Under the pieces are notes generated by a model, which saw only the letters and a program-made list of their open reading frames with translations, ran no database searches and was not told the DNA's origin. From the NCBI GenBank assembly GCA_910583835.1, contig CAJTYM010000077.1:1-7932 (forward strand): a stretch of DNA of 7,932 nt, read 5' to 3'. Both the position numbers and the translations under genes were made by a program. Each line of letters begins with the position of its first letter. Position 1 is the stretch's first letter. The stretch is from an uncultured Lachnospiraceae bacterium (lineage in GTDB: Bacteria; Bacillota; Clostridia; Lachnospirales; Lachnospiraceae). This document shows positions 1-6,700 of the stretch, piece by piece.

Positions 1-2
1 TA

Positions 3-77
3 TTGGGCTACAATAACCTGGATGGGGAGGTCACTGCCAGGAAGAAGATGTGGAAATCCCTGCTGGGGATGGTTTAA
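3..77 (+). CDS. C-terminal end of an unidentified gene, cut by the window edge
   Basis: Reading from base 3 gives 24 codons (LGYNNLDGEVTARKKMWKSL, then LGMV) ending at TAA 75-77. No start lies inside the window, so only the tail is present. Support is indirect: the frame is open from the edge, the residues are ordinary protein-like, and a strong GC-rich hairpin begins 12 bp after the stop, as expected at a gene end. The tail is too short to identify the family. By position it would belong to the mobile element inferred to end near the tRNA-Lys fragment. The frame could be chance, since 24 codons is weak evidence. Confidence 0.4.
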   Translation: MGYNNLDGEVTARKKMWKSLLGMV

Positions 78-89
78 TGCTTTGGAAAG

Positions 90-111
90 GGCGGCAGATA
101 ATCCTGCCGCC
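90..111. terminator. Hairpin between convergent genes, likely terminator
   Basis: GGCGGCAG (90-97) pairs perfectly with CTGCCGCC (104-111) around a 6-nt ATAATC loop. On the + strand a T-rich run (ATCTTTCATTTATTATTTTTTATTT) begins a few bases later. That suits termination of the rightward gene ending at 77 best, and it also lies 10 bp past the stop of the leftward 55-aa gene. On the - strand the following bases are only weakly T-rich, so bidirectional use is less certain. Confidence 0.65.
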
Positions 112-120
112 AGCTATCTT

Positions 121-288
121 TCATTTATTATTTTTTATTTCCTCATACACTTTACGGAGTCCAAGCCTTAGCACATCGCTTTTTGACATATCAGAATTTA
201 TCATGCAGTATCGAATCATTTTACTTTCCTCTTCTGACACTCTGAACCCTAAGCGTTCCCCTCTGGGATTGTCCGTTGGTCTGCCCAT
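121..288 (-). CDS. Small GRPTDNPR-type mobilization / ribbon-helix-helix-like protein (55 aa)
   Basis: A 55-aa leftward gene starts at ATG 288 and stops at TGA (121-123). It begins MGRPTDNPRGERLGFRVSEE and continues with a helical part ending in RLGLRKVYEEIKNNK. The basic GRPxxNPR start followed by a short strand (RLGFRVS) and two helices resembles small DNA-binding ribbon-helix-helix proteins and MobC-like relaxosome accessory proteins of mobile elements, where the strand contacts DNA as a dimer. No good Shine-Dalgarno lies close to the ATG: a GGGGTG is about 17 nt upstream, and an in-frame TGA eight codons upstream rules out a longer form. It may be translated with the 60-aa gene from one transcript, although a hairpin sits between them. 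The family assignment rests on pattern only; the reading frame itself is convincing. Confidence 0.62.
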   Translation of the reverse strand: MGRPTDNPRGERLGFRVSEEESKMIRYCMINSDMSKSDVLRLGLRKVYEEIKNNK

Positions 289-345
289 TTTCTTATTTTC
301 TATTTTACATCACCCCTTGCCGATGATTTGATAAATATGTAGATT

Positions 346-365
346 GGGCGGTGGCAAGCCCGCCC
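346..365. terminator. Intercistronic GC-rich hairpin
   Basis: GGGCGG (346-351) pairs with CCGCCC (360-365) across an 8-nt loop. It lies directly after the stop of the leftward 60-aa gene and upstream of the 55-aa gene. Read leftward it lacks a T-tract, so it may be a weak terminator or an mRNA processing or stabilising hairpin that sets the expression ratio of the two genes. Confidence 0.4.
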
Positions 366-371
366 TTTCTG

Positions 372-554
372 CTATTCCGTTATTTCTAGATTTTCCGTAA
401 CGATTCCCAGCGCTTCCAGTTTTGCCTTTGTTGTCTTCAACTGATAATCAATTTCCTTGTCCTTATCGCCAGCCGCTTTTATCCTCTGCAAGTCAATGAA
501 TTTGTCCATCAGGTTTGTTGCCTGTTCTTTTTCAGTCATTTCCAATACCTCCAT
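372..554 (-). CDS. Small helical hypothetical protein of a mobile element (60 aa)
   Basis: This 60-aa leftward gene is charged and probably all-helical: EKEQATNLMDKFIDLQRIKA, then an AGDKDKEIDYQLKTTKAKLEA segment that could form a short coiled coil. There is no signal peptide or membrane segment. Two starts are both well supported: ATG at 554 with AAGGAG (563-568) 8 nt upstream, and ATG at 539 (M6, MTEKEQA...) with GGAGG (548-552) also 8 nt upstream. The shorter 55-aa form may be the real one, or both may be made. A near-consensus promoter lies at 603-631. Proteins of this look occur as small cargo beside recombinases and mobilization genes in Clostridia elements (recollection, not a search). 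Function unknown. Confidence 0.68.
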   Translation of the reverse strand: MEVLEMTEKEQATNLMDKFIDLQRIKAAGDKDKEIDYQLKTTKAKLEALGIVTENLEITE

Positions 555-602
555 GCGATTTTCTCCTTTCCGTTAAAGTCCTGCCCCTCTAAACTATAAA
601 TA

Positions 603-631
603 ATTATAAATTTTTGTCGAACAAAAGTCAA
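603..631 (-). promoter_or_regulatory. Strong sigma-A promoter reading leftward into the mobile element
   Basis: On the - strand TTGACT (631-626) is followed by a 17-nt spacer and TATAAT (608-603), a near-perfect vegetative promoter. Transcription would start near 596, giving a short leader of about 40 nt before the 60-aa gene at 554. It lies between that gene and the repeats flanking the tRNA-Lys fragment, so it drives the genes at the element end inward. Confidence 0.7.
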
Positions 632-673
632 GAGGTATTTTTTAATGTGCAGCAGGGCAAGGGAATTTACGAA

Positions 674-692
674 TGTCTACAATGTGTCTACA
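674..692. repeat. Paired TGTCTACA direct repeats, possible integrase arm sites
   Basis: TGTCTACA occurs at 674-681 and again at 685-692, an 11-bp period close to one helical turn, about 40 bp from the tRNA-Lys fragment. Short helically phased repeats next to an att core are typical of arm-type binding sites of tyrosine recombinases. No integrase gene is visible in the window, so this is inference from position and phasing. Confidence 0.45.
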
Positions 693-729
693 AAATGCCA
701 GAAAACCCAGCAAATCTGCTGACTGAACA

Positions 730-776
730 ATTGACTTTTAATCAAGTTGTCCGGGGTTCGAATCCCCGATGTCTCA
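730..776 (+). pseudogene. 3' part of a tRNA-Lys(UUU) gene, probable attachment-site duplicate
   Basis: The anticodon arm (TTGA 731-734, loop CTTTTAA 735-741 with anticodon TTT at 737-739, TCAA 742-745), the variable bases, a perfect T-arm (CGGGG 752-756, loop TTCGAAT, CCCCG 764-768), the 3' acceptor strand ATGTCTC (769-775) and discriminator A776 are all present. The matching 5' acceptor strand (GAGACAT) and any D-arm are absent upstream, so it cannot make a tRNA. The fifth anticodon-stem pair (A730-G746) is mismatched. A tRNA kept from anticodon loop to 3' end is the usual leftover where an element integrates in a tRNA gene, with the intact copy at the other end. That copy would lie left of this window. 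Confidence 0.75.
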
Positions 777-789
777 TTAGCGTAAAATG

Positions 790-821
790 GCGGGAAGCCC
801 TGTAATACCAAGGCTTCCCGC
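790..821 (+). terminator. Terminator after the tRNA-Lys fragment
   Basis: GCGGGAAGCC (790-799) and GGCTTCCCGC (812-821) form a perfect 10-bp stem with a 12-nt loop, followed by TGTTTT. It begins 14 bp after the tRNA discriminator and looks like the original tRNA-Lys terminator retained on the chromosomal side of the junction. It also ends leftward transcription from the 59-aa gene, whose stop is about 50 bp away. Confidence 0.7.
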
Positions 822-829
822 TGTTTTCA

Positions 830-864
830 ATGTAGGCTGTTGTAGCCGGATGTAGATGGTTGTA
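830..864. repeat. Tandem ATGTAG-N3-GTTGTA repeats
   Basis: ATGTAG-gct-GTTGTA (830-844) is repeated as ATGTAG-atg-GTTGTA (850-864), a 20-bp period of about two helical turns. Each contains two TGTA-type half-motifs. With the TGTCTACA repeats on the other side of the tRNA fragment, these could be the second arm of a recombinase attachment site. They could instead belong to a regulator of the adjacent 59-aa gene, whose stop is 8 bp away. Confidence 0.4.
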
Positions 865-871
865 AATGTCC

Positions 872-1051
872 TCAGCGCGTACGCAAAGATGATTTTTCAG
901 CGGCAAGGGGATAGCCGTTCCCCTGAAGGTCGGTGCTGATGTCGTTCAGATGTTTTTTTGGGGAAGGTTTTTTCCTCTCATTGATGACACCGCCTTCCCA
1001 TGCCCCTTTTGGAGTTGTGTAAATGGCTTTATTTTTATTGGTTGCTTTCAT
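872..1051 (-). CDS. Small basic protein of unknown function (59 aa)
   Basis: This leftward gene starts at ATG 1051 and stops at TGA (872-874). It has a textbook AGGAGG Shine-Dalgarno 5 nt before the start, which is the main reason to accept it. The protein starts MKATNKNKAIYTTPKGAWEG and is rich in Lys/Arg (ERKKPSPKK in the middle, ending SLRTR). It has no membrane segment, signal peptide or recognisable domain. A possible -10 (TATACT, complement of 1113-1118) and a long palindrome lie just upstream. It may be a small mobile-element protein or the remnant of a longer gene, because its 3' end lies next to the repeats that flank the tRNA fragment. I do not recognise the family. Confidence 0.55.
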   Translation of the reverse strand: MKATNKNKAIYTTPKGAWEGGVINERKKPSPKKHLNDISTDLQGNGYPLAAEKSSLRTR

Positions 1052-1080
1052 TTCAGCCTCCTAATTTTGATAGGATTGAT

Positions 1081-1113
1081 TAAGGAAACACTGATTTAAT
1101 CAGTGTTTCCTTA
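1081..1113. repeat. 33-bp near-perfect palindrome between the 59-aa gene and the XRE gene
   Basis: AAGGAAACACTGATT (1082-1096) and AATCAGTGTTTCCTT (1098-1112) are exact reverse complements about a central T, and the outer T1081/A1113 pair extends the arms to 16 bp. No T-tract follows on either strand, so it is not a classic terminator. It sits 45 bp after the XRE stop and 29 bp before the 59-aa start. Immediately upstream on the - strand is TATACT, so the dyad would cover the first transcribed bases of the 59-aa gene. It is either a dimeric repressor operator or a 5' mRNA hairpin. Confidence 0.65.
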
Positions 1114-1158
1114 GTATAACCGGAAAATATAGAAATATAAGAAAAATATTAAACAGTT

Positions 1159-1350
1159 TCAGACAGATAGGATATCTCCTACATTGCAGTCTAAACAGCT
1201 GCAGATTTTCTCCAATGTGTCGAAACTGATTCTGGTTGTTCTGTTATGGTTTAAGTTGCGGAGCGTATTGATGGAAACGCCGCTGTCTTTTGCAAGTTGG
1301 TTTTGTGAGATGCCCTTTTGGTCGAGCATCTGGTTCAGCATGATTTTCAT
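1159..1350 (-). CDS. Small XRE/Cro-type transcriptional regulator (63 aa)
   Basis: This is a single-domain helix-turn-helix repressor. The protein starts MKIMLNQMLDQKGISQNQLA and contains the five-helix Cro/CI fold: helix 2-turn-helix 3 is QNQLAKDSGVSINTLRNL (about residues 16-33), followed by RTTRISFDTLEKICSCLDC and a C-terminal GDILSV, the usual ending of short 63-70-aa YozG-like regulators. I chose ATG 1350 because GAGGT lies about 10 nt upstream and the length then matches the family. An upstream in-frame ATG at 1440 would add 30 residues with no family resemblance and starts inside the terminal repeat of a MITE-like insertion. Such proteins bind short dyads as dimers; the palindromes at 1081-1113 and 1462-1547 are candidates, unproven. 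It is divergent from the diguanylate cyclase. Confidence 0.85.
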   Translation of the reverse strand: MKIMLNQMLDQKGISQNQLAKDSGVSINTLRNLNHNRTTRISFDTLEKICSCLDCNVGDILSV

Positions 1351-1420
1351 GAAACTTAGCACCTCATTTCTGTATAACATAAATTTTTTCCAGTGATGGG
1401 CAATCCTATACATCAAAAAT

Positions 1421-1590
1421 ACATGGAGATCAATTTTCAAAATATCCTCACCTTTATTAACATATCTTTATTCTGCCGTATGCTGCATATACCCACACGA
1501 ACAGGACAACGCTTTGGGTATATGCAGCTCCGGCAGTATGCAGATATTTTAATATTCCATTAAGAATATTTTGAAAATTGATTTCCATGT
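1421..1590. mobile_element. MITE-like 170-bp element with 25-bp terminal inverted repeats
   Basis: The left end 1421-1445 (ACATGGAGATC...) and right end 1566-1590 (...GATTTCCATGT) are reverse complements with 24 of 25 matches. Directly outside both ends is CAAAAAT (1414-1420 and 1591-1597), consistent with a 7-bp target duplication. The match can also be read as a 10-bp TCAAAAATAC repeat (1413-1422, 1590-1599) that overlaps the ends slightly. Inside, 1462-1494 pairs with 1516-1547, so most of the element could fold as one long hairpin. It has no coding capacity, so it would need a transposase from elsewhere. It lies between two divergent genes and splits their shared upstream region. Confidence 0.65.
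1462..1547. repeat. Internal palindrome of the MITE-like element
   Basis: GCTGCATATACCC (1482-1494) is exactly complementary to GGGTATATGCAGC (1516-1528). CTGCCG (1473-1478) pairs with CGGCAG (1531-1536), and ATATCT near 1462 pairs with AGATAT near 1542, with a few mismatches between. The loop is 21 nt (1495-1515). The structure may keep the element compact as single strands or act as a bidirectional transcription barrier between the XRE and cyclase genes. Confidence 0.65.
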
Positions 1591-1607
1591 CAAAAATACA
1601 AGAAAGC

Positions 1608-1637
1608 TATACAACACCTTATTTTATATGCTATAAT
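1608..1637 (+). promoter_or_regulatory. Extended -10 promoter for the diguanylate cyclase
   Basis: TATAAT at 1632-1637 is preceded by TG one base earlier (TGCTATAAT, 1629-1637), an extended -10 that tolerates a poor -35. The best -35 is TATACA (1608-1613), with an 18-nt spacer. Transcription would begin near 1644, leaving about 70 nt of leader. The promoter lies outside the MITE-like element, so it probably predates that insertion. Confidence 0.6.
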
Positions 1638-1639
1638 AT

Positions 1640-1680
1640 GGCTTAAGGCGGAGGAACCCGAAGCCTTGTACCGGGGTGAA
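1640..1680 (+). promoter_or_regulatory. Structured leader with possible H-type pseudoknot upstream of the cyclase
   Basis: AAGGC (1645-1649) can pair with GCCTT (1663-1667), or GGCTT (1640-1644) with AAGCC (1661-1665). In both cases the loop exposes CCCG (1657-1660), which pairs with CGGG (1672-1675) downstream, an H-type pseudoknot arrangement. GGAGGAACC (1650-1658) and GGGGTGAA (1673-1680) recall conserved segments of the ydaO c-di-AMP riboswitch, but the leader is too short for that two-fold structure. This is a candidate regulatory RNA only, with no family assigned. Confidence 0.28.
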
Positions 1681-1713
1681 AGAGATAAAAGCAAATAGCA
1701 GGGAGGGCATAAG

Positions 1714-3648
1714 TTGAGGAAAATTGCGTTATTGATGGATGGTTGGAAAAGATATTTTACTTTTGCATGGCCTGCCGGAATCCTGCAGCGGATTCATGAG
1801 ACTGAGGAGGAGGTAAGCCTCTATATATTTGACAGTTCCGGAAACTGGAGCCATGATGAGAAATACAACGAAGGGGAATATAATATTTTCCGTCTGCCCA
1901 ATCTGAGCGAATTTGATGGGATTATTCTGGATTTGACGAATGTGGAAGTGGAATCTGTGATTGAGGAAGTTGTGGAACAGGCCAAACATGCAGGCGTGCC
2001 GGTAATTTCCATTGGCAAGGAGCTGGCGGATTTCTACTATGTGGGCCTGAACAATAAAAGCGCAATCGCTGGCATGGTGGAACATCTGACAAAGGAGCAT
2101 CATTGCCAGACTTTCTGGTTTATCATGGGTTCTGAAGATAATTATGAGAATTGCAGGCGTGTAGAGGGAATCCGGGAGTTTTTGGACGCTCAGGGGATTT
2201 CCTGGGAAGAAGAGGATTTCTATTATGGAAATTATGAGTTCCAATGCGGTGTCAACGGCTTTCGGCATTTTATGGAGAGCGGCAGGAAGCTGCCGGATGC
2301 AATTGTCTGTGCCAACGACAATATTGCCGTAGGGGTCTGCGAGGAAGCTGCCAAAGCAGGTTACCATGCGCCGGATGATTTCCTGATTACCGGCTTTGAC
2401 AATTTTGACAAGGCCGCATTTTATACGCCGCAGATTACGACGGTCAGCCATGTCCGCGAGGAGGCGGGCTACCTCTGTGCGCAGCTTCTGCTTGATATCT
2501 GGAATGGGGGGCAGCCGCCAAAGTTCCACTACACGGATGTGGAATACAAATTTTGGGAAAGCTGCGGCTGCAGTGCAGACTACCAGCGGCAGGACAGGCA
2601 GTACCTCAAGGGGCAGATTATTTACCAGATTGAGACGGACAGTTTTATGGAGGACATTATTTCGCTGGAGTATGAGCTCTTGAAGTGCAGCACTTTTTCA
2701 CAGATGATGAACTGTGTGCTCAAATGTCTGCCATCGATGAAATGCGATGCCATGTACCTGGTAATGGACCCTAAGATGAATGATTTCAAGAACCGGGCCG
2801 AAAATTCAGAAGTATTTATGATTGAAAAAGAAAATTACTGCATTCAGGGCTATCCGAAGAAGATGGCGCTGGAGTTTTCCTATGAAGACCCTGAGGTTTT
2901 AGATAAGCTGAAATTACAGCCGGAGCAGATGCATGTGCGTGAACTGGAGGGCATTTTCCCAGTTTTTGACTGTCAGGAAGCCGGAGCCAATTTCCTGTTT
3001 CTTCCCTTGCATTTCAGGCAGTGGACGATAGGTTATATTGTACTCCGCAACGCAGTGTATCTGATGGAGCGTCAGTATCTGCACCATATATTGGGCGCGT
3101 TATTGAAAGCAATGGAGAATCTTAACAGGCATGAGAAATTAGAGTGGATGAATGACAGGCTGTCCAACCTGTATGTGCGCGATACGCTGACGGGCATGTA
3201 CAACCGTATGGGGTACCGTAAATTTGCCGGGACGCTGTTTGATGACAGGCGCAGGGCAAATAATTTGCTGATTCTGTTTATAGATTTGGACCGCCTGAAA
3301 TTTATCAACGATAATCTGGGGCATGATATGGGGGATATTGCCATTCGGGCGGTGGCTGACGCCATAAAAAGTACGCTCAATGAGGAGGGGATTCCGGTCC
3401 GGCTGGGGGGCGATGAGTTCCTTGTCATCTGTGAGGAGATGCCAGAACCGGAGATTACAGCCATGATCCAAAGCATCCGCCAGAAAGTGGAACGGTCAGG
3501 AAATCAGGTAGGGCTTAACAATCTCAGTATCAGCGCTGGTTATGTGATTACAGATAAAGAATCGTCCAAGAAACTGGAAGATTATGTAAATGAAGCAGAT
3601 GCGATTATGTATCAGGAAAAGAAAGAGAAAAAAGCTGCAAGAAAATAA
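1714..3648 (+). CDS. Diguanylate cyclase with LacI-like ligand-binding sensor domain (644 aa)
   Basis: It makes c-di-GMP from two GTP in the cytoplasm; there is no signal peptide or membrane segment. Residues 1-280 are a periplasmic-binding-protein/LacI-like fold without the DNA-binding headpiece: CANDNIAVG (A200-N203), ITGFDN and PQITTVSH are hallmarks, closed by ESCGC with Cys284 and Cys286. Residues about 300-455 resemble a degenerate GAF-like region, then a helical linker (about 456-488) leads into a GGDEF domain (489-640). The catalytic set is intact: Asp524 in FIDLD, Asn532 and Asp541 in the NDNLGHDMGD stretch, and GGDEF at 565-569. The inhibitory I-site RxxD expected five residues before GGDEF is absent (NEEG there), so classical product inhibition is unlikely. 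The start is TTG 1714, chosen for GGGAGGG 6 nt upstream. purL follows 62 bp later. The sensed ligand is unknown; a sugar or nucleoside is plausible for this fold. Confidence 0.9.
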   Translation: MRKIALLMDGWKRYFTFAWPAGILQRIHETEEEVSLYIFDSSGNWSHDEKYNEGEYNIFRLPNLSEFDGIILDLTNVEVESVIEEVVEQAKHAGVPVISIGKELADFYYVGLNNKSAIAGMVEHLTKEHHCQTFWFIMGSEDNYENCRRVEGIREFLDAQGISWEEEDFYYGNYEFQCGVNGFRHFMESGRKLPDAIVCANDNIAVGVCEEAAKAGYHAPDDFLITGFDNFDKAAFYTPQITTVSHVREEAGYLCAQLLLDIWNGGQPPKFHYTDVEYKFWESCGCSADYQRQDRQYLKGQIIYQIETDSFMEDIISLEYELLKCSTFSQMMNCVLKCLPSMKCDAMYLVMDPKMNDFKNRAENSEVFMIEKENYCIQGYPKKMALEFSYEDPEVLDKLKLQPEQMHVRELEGIFPVFDCQEAGANFLFLPLHFRQWTIGYIVLRNAVYLMERQYLHHILGALLKAMENLNRHEKLEWMNDRLSNLYVRDTLTGMYNRMGYRKFAGTLFDDRRRANNLLILFIDLDRLKFINDNLGHDMGDIAIRAVADAIKSTLNEEGIPVRLGGDEFLVICEEMPEPEITAMIQSIRQKVERSGNQVGLNNLSISAGYVITDKESSKKLEDYVNEADAIMYQEKKEKKAARK

Positions 3649-3710
3649 GATGGCAATGATACATCAGGTATGATAATGCAACGAGAAAAACAGCATATTA
3701 GGAGGAAATT

Positions 3711-6700
3711 ATGGGCAACGTAAGACGTATTTTTGTGGAAAAGAAACCTGCATTTGCGATTCAGGCGAAGGAACTGCAGTCAGAAATCCGAAGTTACCTG
3801 GGGATAAAGACTGTGACCGGGGTGCGTGTGCTAATCCGTTATGATATAGAGCATATTTCGGAGGAGACTTACCAAAAAGCGCTGATGACGGTGTTCTCGG
3901 AGCCGCCGGTGGATGAAGTGTTTGAGGAGGAGTTTGACACGGCATCGGCCAAAGTTTTCAGTGTGGAATATCTTCCGGGACAGTATGACCAGCGGGCGGA
4001 TTCTGCGGAGCAGTGCGTGAAGCTGTTAGATGAAGAGGAACAGCCGATTATCCGCACAGCTACCACCTATGTGATTGAGGGGGAGGTAGATGAGGAGCAG
4101 CTTGCGGCAATCAAAAACCATTGCATCAATCCGGTGGATTCGAGGGAAACAGGGCTGGAAAAACCGCAGACCCTGGCAGATGAGTTTGAGGAGCCAGAAG
4201 ATGTGAAGATTTTTGAAGGCTTTCTGCAGATGCCCGAGGAGGAACTGCAGTCATTGTATGATTCTCTGGGGCTTGCTATGACATTCAAGGATTTCCTGCA
4301 CATCCAGAATTATTTTAAGGGGGAGGAGAAGCGTGACCCCTCTATGACGGAAATCCGCGTCCTTGACACATATTGGTCGGACCATTGCCGGCACACCACA
4401 TTTTCTACGGAGCTTAAGGATGTCTCATTCCAGGACGGCTATTACCGCAAACCGCTGGAGGACACGTATCAAGATTATCTGAAGACATATGAGGAGATTT
4501 ACAAAGGCAGGGACGATAAATTTGTCTGCCTGATGGATTTGGCGCTGATGGCGATGAAACGCCTGAAGAAAGAAGGAAAACTCGACGACCAGGAAGAGTC
4601 GGATGAAATCAACGCCTGCTCCATTGTTGTTCCGGTCGAAGTGGATGGGCAGATGGAGGAATGGCTGGTCAATTTCAAGAATGAGACGCATAACCATCCG
4701 ACAGAGATTGAGCCGTTCGGTGGGGCGGCAACCTGCCTGGGCGGCGCTATCCGCGACCCGCTCTCCGGGCGCACGTATGTATATCAGGCGATGCGCGTCA
4801 CCGGTGCGGCAGACCCCACGGTATCCGTGAAGGATACGTTAGAGGGCAAGCTTCCCCAGAAGAAATTGGTGCGTGGGGCAGCGCATGGCTACAGTTCTTA
4901 CGGTAACCAGATTGGGCTTGCCACAGGCTATGTCAAGGAAATATATCACCCGGATTATGTGGCAAAGCGTATGGAAATCGGTGCGGTCATGGGGGCAGCG
5001 CCCAGACGTGCCGTGCAGCGTCTGACTTCAGACCCGGGAGATATTATCATTCTGCTGGGCGGAAGGACAGGGCGTGACGGAATTGGCGGAGCGACCGGAA
5101 GTTCCAAGGCGCATAACACGGAATCCACCGCAGTCTGCGGTGCGGAAGTGCAGAAAGGCAACCCACCTACAGAGCGCAAGATTCAGAGATTGTTCCGTAG
5201 GGAGGAAGTAGCGCATATCATCAAGAAATGCAATGATTTCGGCGCAGGCGGCGTGTCGGTGGCAATTGGTGAATTGGCGCCGGGACTGCGGGTGCAGCTT
5301 GATAAAGTCCCTAAGAAATATGCCGGGCTGGATGGCACGGAGATTGCCATTTCCGAGTCCCAGGAGCGTATGGCGGTCGTGATTGCGCCGGATGACGTGC
5401 AGCAGTTCCTTGCTTACGCCAAGGAAGAAAACCTGGAGGCTGTGGAGGTTGCCGTGGTCACCGAGGAGCCGCGGCTTGTGTTAGAGTGGAGGGGCAAGGA
5501 GATTGTTAATATTTCCAGGGCTTTCCTTGACACTAACGGCGCGCATCAGGAGACGTCCGTATCTGTGGACATCCCACGGAAAGAGGATAATTTCTTTGAC
5601 AAAATAGAGATACCCGCAGTGGAAGAGGCTTTGGAAAAAGAGGACGTGAGAGAAGCATGGCTGTCAATGCTTGCCGATTTAAATGTCTGCTCCCAGAAGG
5701 GGCTGGTGGAAATGTTTGACGGCTCTATCGGGGCTGGCAGCGTATTCATGCCTTATGGCGGCAAATACCAGCTGACAGAGACACAGAGCATGGTGGCGAA
5801 ATTGCCGGTTGCCAAGGGTAAATGCGATGCTGTGACCATGATGTCTTACGGCTTTGACCCCTATCTGTCTTCCTGGAGCCCCTATCATGGCGCGGTATAT
5901 GCAGTGCTGGAATCCATGGCAAGGATTGTGGCAGCGGGCGGTGATTTCCGCAATATCCGCTTTACGTTCCAAGAGTATTTCCGCAGGATGAGCGAGGAAC
6001 CGAGCCGTTGGAGTCAGCCGTTTGCGGCATTGCTCGGCGCATACAGCGCGCAGATTGGATTTGGGCTTCCCTCCATCGGTGGAAAGGACTCTATGTCCGG
6101 GACATTTAATGAGATTGACGTTCCGCCAACACTGGTGTCCTTTGCGGTGGACGTGGCAAAGGAACAGGATATCATCACGCCGGAGCTGAAAAAAGCCGGC
6201 AACAAACTGATGATTTTCAAGATTGCCAAGGATGCGTATGATTTGCCCATTTATGAGCAGGTGATGGCGTTGTACGATGCAATCCATACGTTAATTCAGG
6301 AGCGGGCAATTGTATCCGCTTATGCTCTGGACGGCAAGGGTATCGCAGCGGCTGTGAGCAAGATGGCATTTGGTAATAAATTGGGCGTCACGATTGAGCG
6401 CAATGTATGCAAAAATTGCTTGTTTGCGCCGCATTTTGGTCAGCTGATTGCAGAAGTGCCGGAGGATAAGGTAGCTTTGGTGGAAGAGACTATCGCAACG
6501 GCAATGGAAGCGTATGGCAAAGAAGCTGCCGGAGAAAATAAAGGCTGCGGCAATGAGAAGTACTGCCGCGTATTTGGAGAGGTAAACGGACAGCAGAAGT
6601 TTGTCTATGGAAAGACAGAAATTTCCATGGAGGAAGCAGTGGAAGCCTGGACAGGTACGCTGGAAAAAGTATTTCCAACCATCGCAGTGGAAGGGAAGAA

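Noticed and set aside
50..331. Rightward 93-aa frame
   Set aside because: It lies antisense to the 55-aa gene and includes the terminator hairpin; composition is low-complexity and there is no ribosome site.
614..805. Rightward 63-aa frame from a TTG
   Set aside because: It reads straight through the tRNA-Lys fragment and has no Shine-Dalgarno; a chance frame.
1351..1440. N-terminal extension of the XRE regulator to an ATG at 1440
   Set aside because: The added 30 residues do not resemble the family, the start sits inside the MITE terminal repeat, and a better ribosome site precedes ATG 1350.
1645..1680. A c-di-GMP riboswitch (GEMM-I or type II) before the cyclase
   Set aside because: Neither consensus core is present; only short words resembling ydaO and a possible pseudoknot can be shown.
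1729..2529. Leftward 266-aa frame antisense to the cyclase
   Set aside because: It is a mirror of codon bias in the real gene; the + strand encodes a clear LacI-like domain over the same bases and no ribosome site supports the antisense frame.
3649..3710. A purine riboswitch or PurR box before purL
   Set aside because: The 62-bp gap holds no guanine/adenine aptamer core and no convincing dyad; only a weak GATAAT-like -10 is visible.
5679..6287. Leftward 202-aa frame inside purL
   Set aside because: The + strand carries conserved FGAM synthase motifs here, so the antisense frame is a shadow.
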